From: Verrucomicrobiaceae bacterium
GTDB lineage: Bacteria; Verrucomicrobiota; Verrucomicrobiia; Verrucomicrobiales; Verrucomicrobiaceae
Length of the DNA: 64,000 nt
Assembly (NCBI GenBank): GCA_947440575.1
Contig: CANETF010000004.1
Location: 1 to 64,000 of the forward strand
Reading direction: 5' to 3'
Below are positions 28,215 to 36,719 of this stretch, in pieces. A program made the position numbers and the translations under genes. Below the pieces are notes generated by a model. That model did not search any database. It worked only from the letters and a program-made list of their open reading frames with translations, and had not been told where the DNA came from. The first letter of the stretch is position 1, and each line of letters begins with the position of its first letter.

Positions 28215-29827
28215 TGTCCGGTGTAAGCTGGGTCGTAGGCCGCGGTGGCGGTGCGTGTGACCTTGTAGAAGCGCTTCGTGTTGTTCGCGGGCAAAACGGC
28301 AGCGTTCTCAGTGAATGAAGTCTGCGTGCTGTTCGATGCCGCCGAAACGCCCGTGGCCACGGGTGTCCAAGTGCTGAGGTTGTTCGAGGCCTCCACCTGA
28401 TAGGTGCCGCCTTCCACGCTGCTCCAGGTTAGAGTGACATTGCCATTCGCCGGAGTGATCGCGGGGCCGCTCTTGAAGCTCTCGGCACTGTTGGGGCCGC
28501 CATTGAAGAGCAAGGTAGCACCGACCGGGATGGTGGCATTGTTGGCGGCGTTTTGGGTGCCGTAGTATTGCTTGCTGAGCATGTGCGGGAAGGCCGTGTT
28601 ACCACTCGAATCAATGGTGACGAAATAGGCATAGGTGCCGCCGGGGAACTCCGGCGTGACGCAGTTGCGGCCATTGTATTGATCGAGATCAAAGGTGCCC
28701 GTGGAGCCTTGTGTCTGTCCGCGATCCCCGAGGTAGTCGTAATCGCCAGTGTAGCGACCCAGGGGCAAGGTCGCCGTCGTGGGTCCGTATTGATTCAGCG
28801 GAGTGAGCGTGTGGTCGTTGTTCGCGTTCGGCGTGAAAGTGTAGCCGTGAGCGGCGGCGACCCATTTGGGCAAAGTAGTGCGCCCATCAGCGACGATGTC
28901 TGCGGTGCCATAGGTGGCTTTGTTCGCTGCATTCCGCAGCACAAAGCCAGTGCGCATCCGTTTCACTGCGCTGTTTGGATCCATCGCTGAAGAGTAACCA
29001 TAGGGCCCGTAGATCGGGTAGCCATCAAAGCACCAGCCAAGGATCGGCGAGTGCTGCAGTGGCGTCACGGTGCCGCTCGGATCGGTCTCGGTGTAGCTGT
29101 AGGTGTTGTTGGTGGCATTGAACGTGGCCGTCATGTTGTCGCCCAGTTGATAGCGCAGCGCCTTCGGCTCGGCGTGATAGTGATACTGGCCGTTGTTGCC
29201 CGGTTGATGCGCAAATCCGGGGTCAAACGTCACCACCTCCACTGCCAGTGCGTCGCGGGACCAGAACCCGTCACCCGTCGCACCCATGGCATCAGAGCCC
29301 GTCACTGTGGTCGCCGTCGGAACGGTTGTGTTGGTTTGATTGAAGGAAAATGCATCACCCAGATCATAAATGGCCACACCATTGACCATCATGCCGATCA
29401 TGCCGCCGCCGTGGCGCACCTTCGTCGGCCCAGGCACCGGATTGCGTGTGATGCGTGTCGAATAGTCCCGCGCCAAAGGCCAGAAGCCGAACAAGCCACT
29501 TCCAGCCGTGAGCCACGGCCCCATCGTGTAGGACGCGAGGCCGCTGGCATTGATATACACATCCGTCGCGGTGTAGTGAATGCGCTGCACATCGGCATAA
29601 ACCGGCACCGTTTGCGCTGCACCACCCGTGTTGTTGTTCGGCGTCACGCTCGGCCACGTCGTGACCGCGTTCGTATTGCGTGAGCCGGTCGAGGTGCTCG
29701 TCGTCTGCACCACCCGCGCCAGCATCCCGGAGTTCCGAGTGAACCATGAGGTCAGGATTGGATCCGCTTGAGCGGCCACGGATCCGAGGAGCACTAGGGC
29801 GGCAAAAAGAAGGCTCTGTCGATTCAT
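28211..29827 (-). CDS. YHYH-domain secreted protein, paralogue 3
   Basis: 538 residues from the ATG at 29827, which is preceded by AGAAGG and begins a clear signal peptide (LLFAALVLLGSVAAQA). An upstream in-frame ATG at 29893 would add 22 residues that do not look like export signal. The domain order matches paralogue 2: GQYHYHAEPKALRYQLGD, LQHSPILGWCFDGYPIYGPYGYSS, CVTPEFPGGTYAYF, then the Ig-like end module with VEASNNLSTWTP. It is the first gene of the minus-strand YHYH/sulfatase/lyase unit and is divergent from the OmpR-type system at 29942, so the shared 114-bp region is likely to hold its regulated promoter. Confidence 0.85.
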   Translation of the reverse strand: MNRQSLLFAALVLLGSVAAQADPILTSWFTRNSGMLARVVQTTSTSTGSRNTNAVTTWPSVTPNNNTGGAAQTVPVYADVQRIHYTATDVYINASGLASYTMGPWLTAGSGLFGFWPLARDYSTRITRNPVPGPTKVRHGGGMIGMMVNGVAIYDLGDAFSFNQTNTTVPTATTVTGSDAMGATGDGFWSRDALAVEVVTFDPGFAHQPGNNGQYHYHAEPKALRYQLGDNMTATFNATNNTYSYTETDPSGTVTPLQHSPILGWCFDGYPIYGPYGYSSAMDPNSAVKRMRTGFVLRNAANKATYGTADIVADGRTTLPKWVAAAHGYTFTPNANNDHTLTPLNQYGPTTATLPLGRYTGDYDYLGDRGQTQGSTGTFDLDQYNGRNCVTPEFPGGTYAYFVTIDSSGNTAFPHMLSKQYYGTQNAANNATIPVGATLLFNGGPNSAESFKSGPAITPANGNVTLTWSSVEGGTYQVEASNNLSTWTPVATGVSAASNSTQTSFTENAAVLPANNTKRFYKVTRTATAAYDPAYTGQ

Positions 29828-29894
29828 CACCGCCTTCTGTAGCCCCACAACCTTAAAGCAGCATGAAGTACGCATCAAAATCATCCTCCACACT

Positions 29895-29925
29895 CGCTTT
29901 CACCTTGGATTAAGGTTAATGTCCC
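29895..29925. promoter_or_regulatory. Divergent control region with TTAA direct repeat
   Basis: Within the 114 bp between the YHYH gene (leftward) and the response regulator (rightward) lies GGATTAAGGTTAATG, two TTAA half-sites 7 bp apart on the same strand. Direct repeats of this kind are typical for OmpR/PhoB-family regulators, and the neighbouring gene encodes one. No clear -35/-10 pair was recognised. Assignment as a regulator site is inference. Confidence 0.3.
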
Positions 29926-29941
29926 ACCATGCTGCCACCCT

Positions 29942-30592
29942 ATGCGGCTCCTTGTAATCGAAGATGAACCTCATTTACTCAGCAGCCTCGCCGAAGCGCT
30001 GCGTGAGGACGGCTATGCTGTCGACGAAGCGAGCAATGGCGAGGACGGCCTCGCAAAAGCGATGATGTGGGATTACAACGCCATTGTGCTGGATGTGATG
30101 ATGCCTGTGATGGATGGCTTTCAGGTGCTCGAAAGGCTGCGCCTTCACAAGCATACCCCGGTGCTCATGCTCACCGCACGTCATAGCACCAGGGAGCGAG
30201 TGCGCGGGCTCGATGGCGGTGCAGATGACTATTTGCCAAAGCCCTGCGAACTGACTGAGCTGCTCGCGCGCATTCGGGCACTCATCCGCCGGAGCACCGG
30301 TCAGGCGAAGGCCATGGTGACGATCGGCGATGTCACCGTGGACACCGTCGGCCACACGGTCACCAAGGGCGGAGAGCCAGTGACACTCACCGCACGCGAA
30401 ATCGCCCTCATTGAATATCTCGCCCTGCATCGCGGCCGCGTCGTCACACGTGAACGACTATACGAGCAGCTCTTCGATGAAAACGAGAGTAGTCTCTCCA
30501 ACCTGCTAGATGTTTACGTCTCCAACGTGCGCAAGAAGCTCGGCCACGAACTCATCGTCACCCGCCGCGGACTCGGCTACTCCATTGAATGA
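29942..30592 (+). CDS. OmpR/PhoB-family response regulator
   Basis: 216 residues. The receiver domain (about 1-115) has acidic pocket E7-D8, phosphoacceptor Asp51 in VLDVMMPVMDGF, Thr in MLTARHS and Lys-Pro in DDYLPKPCEL. The C-terminal winged helix (about 125-216) has LTAREIALIEYLALHRGRVVTRERLYEQLF and ends TRRGLGYSIE. It resembles QseB/CusR-like regulators. The stop overlaps the kinase start (ATGA), so the pair is one transcription unit, divergent from the YHYH gene block, which is its most obvious target. Confidence 0.95.
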   Translation: MRLLVIEDEPHLLSSLAEALREDGYAVDEASNGEDGLAKAMMWDYNAIVLDVMMPVMDGFQVLERLRLHKHTPVLMLTARHSTRERVRGLDGGADDYLPKPCELTELLARIRALIRRSTGQAKAMVTIGDVTVDTVGHTVTKGGEPVTLTAREIALIEYLALHRGRVVTRERLYEQLFDENESSLSNLLDVYVSNVRKKLGHELIVTRRGLGYSIE

Positions 30593-32022
30593 TGTTCCCC
30601 GAATCCCTCCGGCTACGCCTTCAGCTCTGGCATGGATTTCTCCTGGCCGCCGTGCTGACCGGCTTCGCATTCGGCGCGTATCGCTATCAGGCCGTCAACG
30701 AAATGCGTCGTGTGGATGCGGAGATTCGTCTCCGCGTGCGTGCGGTAACGGATTCCTTGGTTTCATCGCGCGGTCAGGGGGTGCGCCCCCCGCCGCCGGG
30801 TATGGAGCGTGAGTTCAAGCTTGCTCCATCACGTGCAGGCTTGTTCGACGGCTCCGACATGTCTGACTACTACTATGCAGTGTGGCGTCGGGATGGCGCT
30901 GAGTGGGCGTGCTCAGATAATGCTCCACTGCCAATCGAGCGTCCCGATCGCCCGAAAGACAATGAACCGCTGCAAGGCGAGCGCACACGTGGCGAACTCC
31001 GCGAGGCCTTCACTTTTACTCCCCCGGGCGAGTGCCTGCTTGCAGGCCGGTCCATCGCGCCGGAAATCGCAGCGCTGCGGCGCTATGCACGCTGGCTTAC
31101 CGTCATTGCTGGGTCCGTGCTCGCCTTCGCACTCGCCATTGGCTGGTGGATCACTTCACGCGCCCTGCGTCCCATCACGATCATCGCAGATTCAGCCAAA
31201 CGCATCGCCAGCGGCGATCTTAGCGAGCGGATCCCCGTGCGCTCTGCAACTAGCGAACTCGGTCACCTCTCCACTGTCCTTAACGACACCTTTGGCCAAC
31301 TCGAGTCCACCTTTGCCCGCCAGGCCCGCTTCACCGCCGATGCCGCGCACGAACTGCGCACCCCCGTCGCCATCATTCTCTCACAGGCACAACAGGTTCT
31401 CACCCGCGAACGCGATACCGCTACCTACCAGCGCACGCTCGAAGCCTGCGTGGACGCAGCGCGCCGACTTAATCAACTCACTGAATCGATGCTTATCCTA
31501 GCCACCCACGACGGCGACGCCATTACAGACAATCACGAAGCGTGCGACCTCGCCATCATCACCCAAGACACAGCTGCTCCGCTACAACCCCTCTGCGAAG
31601 ACCGCCGCATCGGCATCGAACTCGACCTCAACCCAGCACCCTGCATTGGCGATGCTTTGCGGCTCTCCCAAATCGTCCTCAATCTCCTGATTAACGCCCT
31701 CGACCACACTCCCGACGGTGGACGCATCACCCTACGCACCACCACCGAATCCAATCACGCCCGCTTCATCATCACCGACAGTGGCTGCGGCATCGCTGGA
31801 GAGCACCTCCCGCATCTTTTTGACCGCTTCTACCGTGCCGATAAGTCCCGCGCGCGCACCACAGGGGGCGCAGGCCTCGGTTTGTCCATCTGCAAAGCCA
31901 TCGCCGATGAGCATGGAGCAGTGCTGAACGTCACAAGCGAGCCAGGCAAGGGAAGCACGTTCACGCTCTCCATCCTCAGCGCCAAAACAGGTGCCATCCC
32001 ACCACTGGCCGTGCCGTCGTAG
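30589..32022 (+). CDS. Sensor histidine kinase (HAMP, HisKA, HATPase)
   Basis: 477 residues. Two membrane helices (about 13-32 and 168-190) flank a periplasmic domain of about 135 residues. A HAMP domain (about 191-243) and a HisKA domain follow, with phospho-His254 in DAAHELRTPVAIILSQ. The HATPase domain has N-box NLLINALDHTPDGG, G1 DSGCGI, and G2 TGGAGLGLSICKAI. Layout and length match QseC/CusS-type EnvZ-class kinases. It pairs with the upstream regulator. The signal is unknown; metal ions are one possibility, given the divergent histidine-rich YHYH proteins, but this is inference. Confidence 0.94.
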   Translation: MMFPESLRLRLQLWHGFLLAAVLTGFAFGAYRYQAVNEMRRVDAEIRLRVRAVTDSLVSSRGQGVRPPPPGMEREFKLAPSRAGLFDGSDMSDYYYAVWRRDGAEWACSDNAPLPIERPDRPKDNEPLQGERTRGELREAFTFTPPGECLLAGRSIAPEIAALRRYARWLTVIAGSVLAFALAIGWWITSRALRPITIIADSAKRIASGDLSERIPVRSATSELGHLSTVLNDTFGQLESTFARQARFTADAAHELRTPVAIILSQAQQVLTRERDTATYQRTLEACVDAARRLNQLTESMLILATHDGDAITDNHEACDLAIITQDTAAPLQPLCEDRRIGIELDLNPAPCIGDALRLSQIVLNLLINALDHTPDGGRITLRTTTESNHARFIITDSGCGIAGEHLPHLFDRFYRADKSRARTTGGAGLGLSICKAIADEHGAVLNVTSEPGKGSTFTLSILSAKTGAIPPLAVPS

Positions 32023-32093
32023 ATGCGGATATCAAGGCCGCTACTGTCACCGGCGGACCCGAGACAGGGGACCTTGACCGCCAAAGTGCCGGT

Positions 32094-32138
32094 GATGCAT
32101 CGTGAGGGGAAATGGCGAACCCGTTATGACGATGCATC
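32094..32138. terminator. Inverted repeat between convergent genes, possible bidirectional terminator
   Basis: Perfect 10-bp arms GATGCATCGT (32094-32103) and ACGATGCATC (32129-32138) enclose a 25-nt loop that can itself form GGG/CCC pairs. It sits between the kinase stop at 32022 and the convergent sulfatase stop at 32146. There is no long T-run, only a short TTTT further right, so intrinsic termination is plausible but not certain. Confidence 0.4.
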
Positions 32139-32145
32139 TTCAATC

Positions 32146-33861
32146 TCATTTTCCTCCCGTGATGAACTCATCGCGAGAGAGAAGGCCATCCTTATTTTTA
32201 TCGAACTTGGTGAAGCGCTCCTTTGCTTCATCACCGATGAATTGCCTGGCAAGATACTCGTCAAGTGTGAGCTTGGCTTTGCCGGGGTAAAGACGGTCGT
32301 AGCGCACGTCGCGGAGTTCTTCGGTGGAGGTGGTGGCGGGCTTGGTGGGTGATTTGCCTTTGCCTTTCGGTTCGGCGGCGGGATTGAGATCGGAGCCAAC
32401 GGGCGGGAGGTGTTTGATGAGCGTCTCGAGCAGTTCCTTGTGCTCGGGTTTGTCGGCGAGGCTGATGGTCTCGGTGGGGTCGGCTTGTTCGTCGTAGAGT
32501 TCTGTGGCGATGATTTTGGAGCCGTTGCGCTCACGCCAGAAGGTAGCGCGATATCGATCGTTGCGGATGCTGTAGCCCATCACGGGGCCTTTCGGGGCAC
32601 CGCGTGGATACTGGCTGATGGCGACATCGGTGGCGGGTGCTGCTGGGTCTTCGATGAAGGTCTTCAAACTGCTGCCGCCGAGGCCGCTCGGGATCGGCAG
32701 GCCGCAGACATCGGCGAGCGTGGGATAGACATCGACGAACTCGACCGGTGCCTCGCACTTCTGGCCGGCGGTCTTTGATCCCGGCACGCTGATGAGCAGA
32801 GGCGCACGCGCGGCGATCTCGAGGTTCGTGTGTTTTTGCCAAAGGCCATGCTCGCCGAGCTGCCAGCCGTGATCGCCCCAGAGCACGATGATCGTGTTGT
32901 CGGCGAGACCTTCTTTATCGAGAGCGTCAAGCACTTTGCCGATCTGTGCATCGGTGTAGCTGATGCAGGCATAGTAGCCGTGGCGCAGTGTTTTCGCGAA
33001 TTCAGCAGGGATGGGATTATCCTTCGGCACGCCAGGGTAAGCGTGTAGCTCGCTGTTGTTGTGTCCGGCAAACTCAGGGCTGCCAGCGGGCAATTTGTCC
33101 ATAGTGGGCACGGCGTTCGTGTTTGGATCGTAAAGGTCCCAATACTTCTTCGGTGCCACGAATGGCAGATGCGGCTTCAAGAAGCCGACGGCAAGGAAAA
33201 ACGGCTCGCTCTTCGATTTGAGCGCCGCGAGACGCTTCACCGCTTCTGCAGCCGTCGCACCATCGGGAAGTTGATCATCCGCTTTCGGGCTGACTTCATA
33301 CGCTGGGCCTTTTTTGGCATCCTTGCCGTTCTTTCGAGCCGGACCGCCTTCCTGACGCGCGCTGAATTCCTCCACGTTCACGTCATGACGCGTGACGATC
33401 TGTTTGGTCCAATCCACGGGATCGGTATCGACCGCGCGGCCTTTCGGATACCAGTGCGGCTCATTCCAGGAGCGACCATCTTCAAAGCCGGAGTGGTAGA
33501 TTTTGCTCAGCGCGGCGCAATGGTAGCCGTTCGCCTTGAAGTGCTGCGGCAAGGTGATGCAATCCGGCTGTGCCACGCGGAAGTGCGTCTCCAGGTCCCA
33601 CACCTTCGTGACATCGGGACGCAGACCGGTCAGGATGGCGGTGCGTGACGGACTGCACACCGCCTGCTGGCAGTAGGCTTTGTTGAAAACGATGCCGCGA
33701 GCCGCGATGCGGTCGATGTTCGGCGTTTTGACGATCTTGTTGCCATAACAGCCGAGTTCCGGTCGCATGTCGTCCATGGCGATGAACAGAATGTTCGGCT
33801 TCGCAGCGAACGACGCATGCAGGATAAGGAACGAAGAAAGGAAGAGGAGCGCGGACTTCAT
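32146..33861 (-). CDS. Iduronate-2-sulfatase-like sulfatase with C-terminal EF-hands
   Basis: 571 residues. A signal peptide (about 1-19) is followed by AMDDMRPELGCYGN, the signature C-S-P-S-R at Cys69 with TAILTGLRPDVTKVWDLETHFR, and metal site WGDHGWQLGEHG. The C-terminal region has a Lys/Gly linker (EPKGKGKSPTKP), a degenerate and a good EF-hand loop (DKNKDGLLSRDE), ending ITGGK. It is a clear paralogue of the sulfatase at 6952-8685, so both probably act on the same or closely related sulfate position. It lies 79 bp downstream of the YHYH/PEBP fusion gene. Confidence 0.94.
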   Translation of the reverse strand: MKSALLFLSSFLILHASFAAKPNILFIAMDDMRPELGCYGNKIVKTPNIDRIAARGIVFNKAYCQQAVCSPSRTAILTGLRPDVTKVWDLETHFRVAQPDCITLPQHFKANGYHCAALSKIYHSGFEDGRSWNEPHWYPKGRAVDTDPVDWTKQIVTRHDVNVEEFSARQEGGPARKNGKDAKKGPAYEVSPKADDQLPDGATAAEAVKRLAALKSKSEPFFLAVGFLKPHLPFVAPKKYWDLYDPNTNAVPTMDKLPAGSPEFAGHNNSELHAYPGVPKDNPIPAEFAKTLRHGYYACISYTDAQIGKVLDALDKEGLADNTIIVLWGDHGWQLGEHGLWQKHTNLEIAARAPLLISVPGSKTAGQKCEAPVEFVDVYPTLADVCGLPIPSGLGGSSLKTFIEDPAAPATDVAISQYPRGAPKGPVMGYSIRNDRYRATFWRERNGSKIIATELYDEQADPTETISLADKPEHKELLETLIKHLPPVGSDLNPAAEPKGKGKSPTKPATTSTEELRDVRYDRLYPGKAKLTLDEYLARQFIGDEAKERFTKFDKNKDGLLSRDEFITGGK

Positions 33862-33940
33862 GGGCTAGTGTGAACGCCAAAGAGCTCCCTATGTAGCATC
33901 ATCCGACCGATGATTTCACAAGCCCAACTGAATTGTCGTC

Positions 33941-36631
33941 TTATTTGAGCGGCACACCTCTCACATCGAGATCCGGCTTCGTGTTCCATCTTGGCGTCCA
34001 GCCGGGTTTTTCGATTTTCGTGCGGAAGATGACGGTGTTGTCGAGGGCGATGTCGTCGGTCCAGATGAACTTGGCGCCTTCGAAGTCGTTGTCGAAGTAG
34101 GGCTGCTTGGGATCGACTTCTTCGATGGTGTATTCTTTGGCGTTCTTCCAGGTGCTATCGTCGAAGTCGATGGCCCACCAGTTGGCGGGCAGTGGGTCTT
34201 GAATGACTTGGGGATTGGCGGTGTCGCCTTTGACGGGGCCGTGAAAAAAGTTTTTGGCCTTCCAGGTCGCGTTGGTGACGGTGCCGTCGGCGAATTTGAT
34301 GCATAGGCCGGCGTCGCCGATGCTGCTGCCGTATTCCATGCCGGTCTTGGGATCGGCGTTGTCCTTGGCGAGCACGGCGAGGGTCATCGGATACTCTGGG
34401 AGGAAATCGACGCTGACGACGTTGTGCGGCATGAACTGGATCGGATCGAAGGCGACGAGGCGGCCATTCACATAGAGCATGAACCAGTTGTCGGCATAGA
34501 CGTTGAGTTTGATCGTGTCAGCGATGCTGGGCTTCACGAGGCCGGGCGGGCCACCTTTTCCTTTGCCTTTGCCGTCGCCTTTTTTGGGTTCTGCGGCAGC
34601 AGGCGGAGGTGCTTCGGCTGTTTTGGGTCCGACTTGTCCGACCGGTCGGATCTGTCCGACGGCACCGCCGGTGGAGTGAACAACACGCAGCGAGGAATTC
34701 GCGAGCACCTTGCCATTCATCGCGGAGATGAGCTCTTCGCGTCCGGGCTTGCCTGCGAGCTTGATCGCCTCAGACAAGGCATAAAGCGTGATGACATACG
34801 TCTTCGCGCCGGGGCCTTTCGACATGGGCGGTTCGTAGCCGATTTCGCCTTCGAAGCCGGCGCCGAGTTTGCCGATGTCGGTGGCGTTCTTTGGCAGGCT
34901 CAAGGCGCTGGCCGGAATGTCGTAAATCGTCCAATACCACTTCCGATCTCCGTCTGGCGTGACGTGATCCATGATCAAGGCGTAGCTTTTCGTACCAGCG
35001 GGGGCACCGGTCCATGAGAGCGGCGGGCTGATGCCGTCGCCATTACCGGTGAACTCGGTGGGCAAGGCTTGAAGGTCTTCCACAACGGGGCTGATGAGCA
35101 TGAACTGACCATCGCTGCTGCGCGGTTGATCTGGAAGCGCAACAAAGGTCTGCCCTTTGCCTCCGCGTTCACCGCCACCACCTTTCTTCATTTCTTCGTG
35201 CGCGGGTGGCTCCTCGCGACGTAGCTGGGGTGCGCTGATGGAAGGCGCATTGCCCGCGAGTTCGTCGAGCTCGGATGTGTCGAGCTTGCCGTCGCGATTG
35301 TGATCGAAGGCATTGAACTGCTCTTTCGCCTTCGCCTTCGCCATCGCATCGGGGATGGGGCTGCCATTTTTCGCAGCATTCGACTTCGCGTTGTCTGCGA
35401 ACTCATGTGCGGTGACAACGCCATCGCCATTCATATCGAGGATGCCAGGTATCGGGGCGATTCCTAACCCCTCCGGATTTTCTTCACGGGGCAGAGATGC
35501 CCCGATTACGCCCTCGCGACCACCTTTGCCCTGTCCCTTGCCTTTTCCTTTACCCTTCATGCCCTCAGGGCCGCCGCTGGGCGGACGATCACCACCACCA
35601 GCACCACCGCCACCTTGACGACGTGCGGTGTAAACTTCATCGGCCGTGCCATCGCGACCATTGTCAAAGTGGAAGGGATAGGTGCCATCGGCCTTGATCG
35701 AGTAGCTGACGCTACGCTTGTCGCCATTCACCTGGTAGCTGATTTTGTAGCTGTCCTTGCCGGTGCTTTCGAAAGCGGTGATCTTCGCGCCGCGCAATGC
35801 GGTGAGGGCCTCACGCACCCCTTGAGCACGCGGTTGCGGATCAACTTGCTCACCAGCCTCGACGACCTCGCCGTGGAAGCCGCCGAAGACATACGGATAC
35901 TTGTTCGACGCATGATAGTGATAGCCGATCTTAGCGTCCTCGTGGCCATGGCACTCGTCGAGGTTCGCCACGGGCGAGCCATCCGGCTCCGTGAGGCCGT
36001 AAACAGGATAACCATCTAGCGCATACGCCACCGGCATGCCTTTCCCGGCCTGCGCCTGGAGATGCAGCGGAGCGATGTGATAGTGGTAATCATCCGCGCG
36101 TCCGCAATGCCCGCCCCACTCGTCCAGCTCGCCGATTTCATAACTCACCTCACCGCGATTGTTTTGGGGATTGAAGATCGGCACGCCATTCACCGCCAGA
36201 GCAATGGCTCCGCGCAGAAAGCGACCCTTGATTATCGCAGGTTCCTTTGCCGGCACGGGCTTCAACGGGATCTGCCAAGCATTGTCGTCGAAATATTTCT
36301 GGGGCAGAGGCACCTGCTGCTGCCAGGCCGTGATACCGACCATCATATTATGATCCGGCAAGCCATTCGAGCCGACACAGAGAAACTCTCCATCTGCCCG
36401 CAGATCGAGCTTCGTGAAGGGCAGGAAGGCCTTCGCCGTAGTTGGAGCGTTTGCCGCGTTGGCCACCGCAGCGGCGGCGAGTTGGAGCGTCGATGCCGTG
36501 GAGGCCACTTCGACATGCTCTCGCTTCCACTCTTCCAGAATGTGCGCTCGCAGCACCTCCCGGTCGGTAGTGGCCAGATCATGCGCGGCGAGGTTTGTCG
36601 CGAACAACAGGAGGACAGGGAACGTTTTCAT
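33941..36631 (-). CDS. YHYH / EF-hand / PEBP fusion protein, secreted
   Basis: 896 residues with a signal peptide (about 1-16). The YHYH domain (about 80-330) has histidine motifs DDYHYH at 180-185 and IGYHYH at 235-240 around ALDGYPVYG. A Gly/Lys-rich linker follows, then two EF-hand loops (399-410, DMNGDGVVTAHE; 443-454, DHNRDGKLDTSE). A PEBP/YbhB-type domain (about 508-655) carries ISPPLSWTGAPAGTKSYALI and a DRKWYWTIYDIP block. A spacer made by four 9-bp repeats leads to a C-terminal beta domain (about 700-896). No function is established for this combination. A conserved 19-bp motif lies 55 bp upstream of the ATG. Confidence 0.85.
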   Translation of the reverse strand: MKTFPVLLLFATNLAAHDLATTDREVLRAHILEEWKREHVEVASTASTLQLAAAAVANAANAPTTAKAFLPFTKLDLRADGEFLCVGSNGLPDHNMMVGITAWQQQVPLPQKYFDDNAWQIPLKPVPAKEPAIIKGRFLRGAIALAVNGVPIFNPQNNRGEVSYEIGELDEWGGHCGRADDYHYHIAPLHLQAQAGKGMPVAYALDGYPVYGLTEPDGSPVANLDECHGHEDAKIGYHYHASNKYPYVFGGFHGEVVEAGEQVDPQPRAQGVREALTALRGAKITAFESTGKDSYKISYQVNGDKRSVSYSIKADGTYPFHFDNGRDGTADEVYTARRQGGGGAGGGDRPPSGGPEGMKGKGKGKGQGKGGREGVIGASLPREENPEGLGIAPIPGILDMNGDGVVTAHEFADNAKSNAAKNGSPIPDAMAKAKAKEQFNAFDHNRDGKLDTSELDELAGNAPSISAPQLRREEPPAHEEMKKGGGGERGGKGQTFVALPDQPRSSDGQFMLISPVVEDLQALPTEFTGNGDGISPPLSWTGAPAGTKSYALIMDHVTPDGDRKWYWTIYDIPASALSLPKNATDIGKLGAGFEGEIGYEPPMSKGPGAKTYVITLYALSEAIKLAGKPGREELISAMNGKVLANSSLRVVHSTGGAVGQIRPVGQVGPKTAEAPPPAAAEPKKGDGKGKGKGGPPGLVKPSIADTIKLNVYADNWFMLYVNGRLVAFDPIQFMPHNVVSVDFLPEYPMTLAVLAKDNADPKTGMEYGSSIGDAGLCIKFADGTVTNATWKAKNFFHGPVKGDTANPQVIQDPLPANWWAIDFDDSTWKNAKEYTIEEVDPKQPYFDNDFEGAKFIWTDDIALDNTVIFRTKIEKPGWTPRWNTKPDLDVRGVPLK
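34625..34660. repeat. Four 9-bp TCCGAC-type units inside the YHYH/PEBP gene
   Basis: Four consecutive 9-bp units (GGGTCCGAC, TTGTCCGAC, CGGTCGGAT, CTGTCCGAC), the third inverted relative to the others, so that units two and three form the perfect 14-bp palindrome TCCGACCGGTCGGA at 34637-34650. In the protein they encode a Val-Gly-Gln/Ile-Arg-Pro type spacer between the PEBP domain and the C-terminal domain. This looks like an in-frame simple-repeat insertion. Confidence 0.5.
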
Positions 36632-36685
36632 GATGTGTGATTCTAACCGCAGGCGGGTCAGGATGGCTTCAATGATTCGGTGGAG

Positions 36686-36704
36686 ATTTGTCGGGATTGT
36701 GTAA
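36686..36704 (-). promoter_or_regulatory. Conserved upstream motif, copy 1 (YHYH/PEBP gene)
   Basis: On the minus strand the motif reads TTACACAATCCCGACAAAT. It matches 16 of 19 bases with the motif at 42225-42243, and each begins exactly 55 bp from its gene's ATG (36631 and 42170). The similarity continues about 17 bp further upstream with a one-base offset (GAATACCTGCATCGCC here). The two ACAAT/ACAAA elements are 9 bp apart, as in direct-repeat sites of OmpR-family regulators. Confidence 0.55.
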
Positions 36705-36719
36705 GGGCGATGCAGGTAT

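Noticed and set aside
33898-33914. Short hairpin ATCATC/GATGAT upstream of the sulfatase at 32146-33861
   Set aside because: Six-bp arms with no T-run; too weak to call a terminator.
33931-33940. AATTGTCG, possible third copy of the conserved YHYH upstream motif
   Set aside because: Only 8 bases match, the second half is absent and the distance to the ATG (70 bp) differs.
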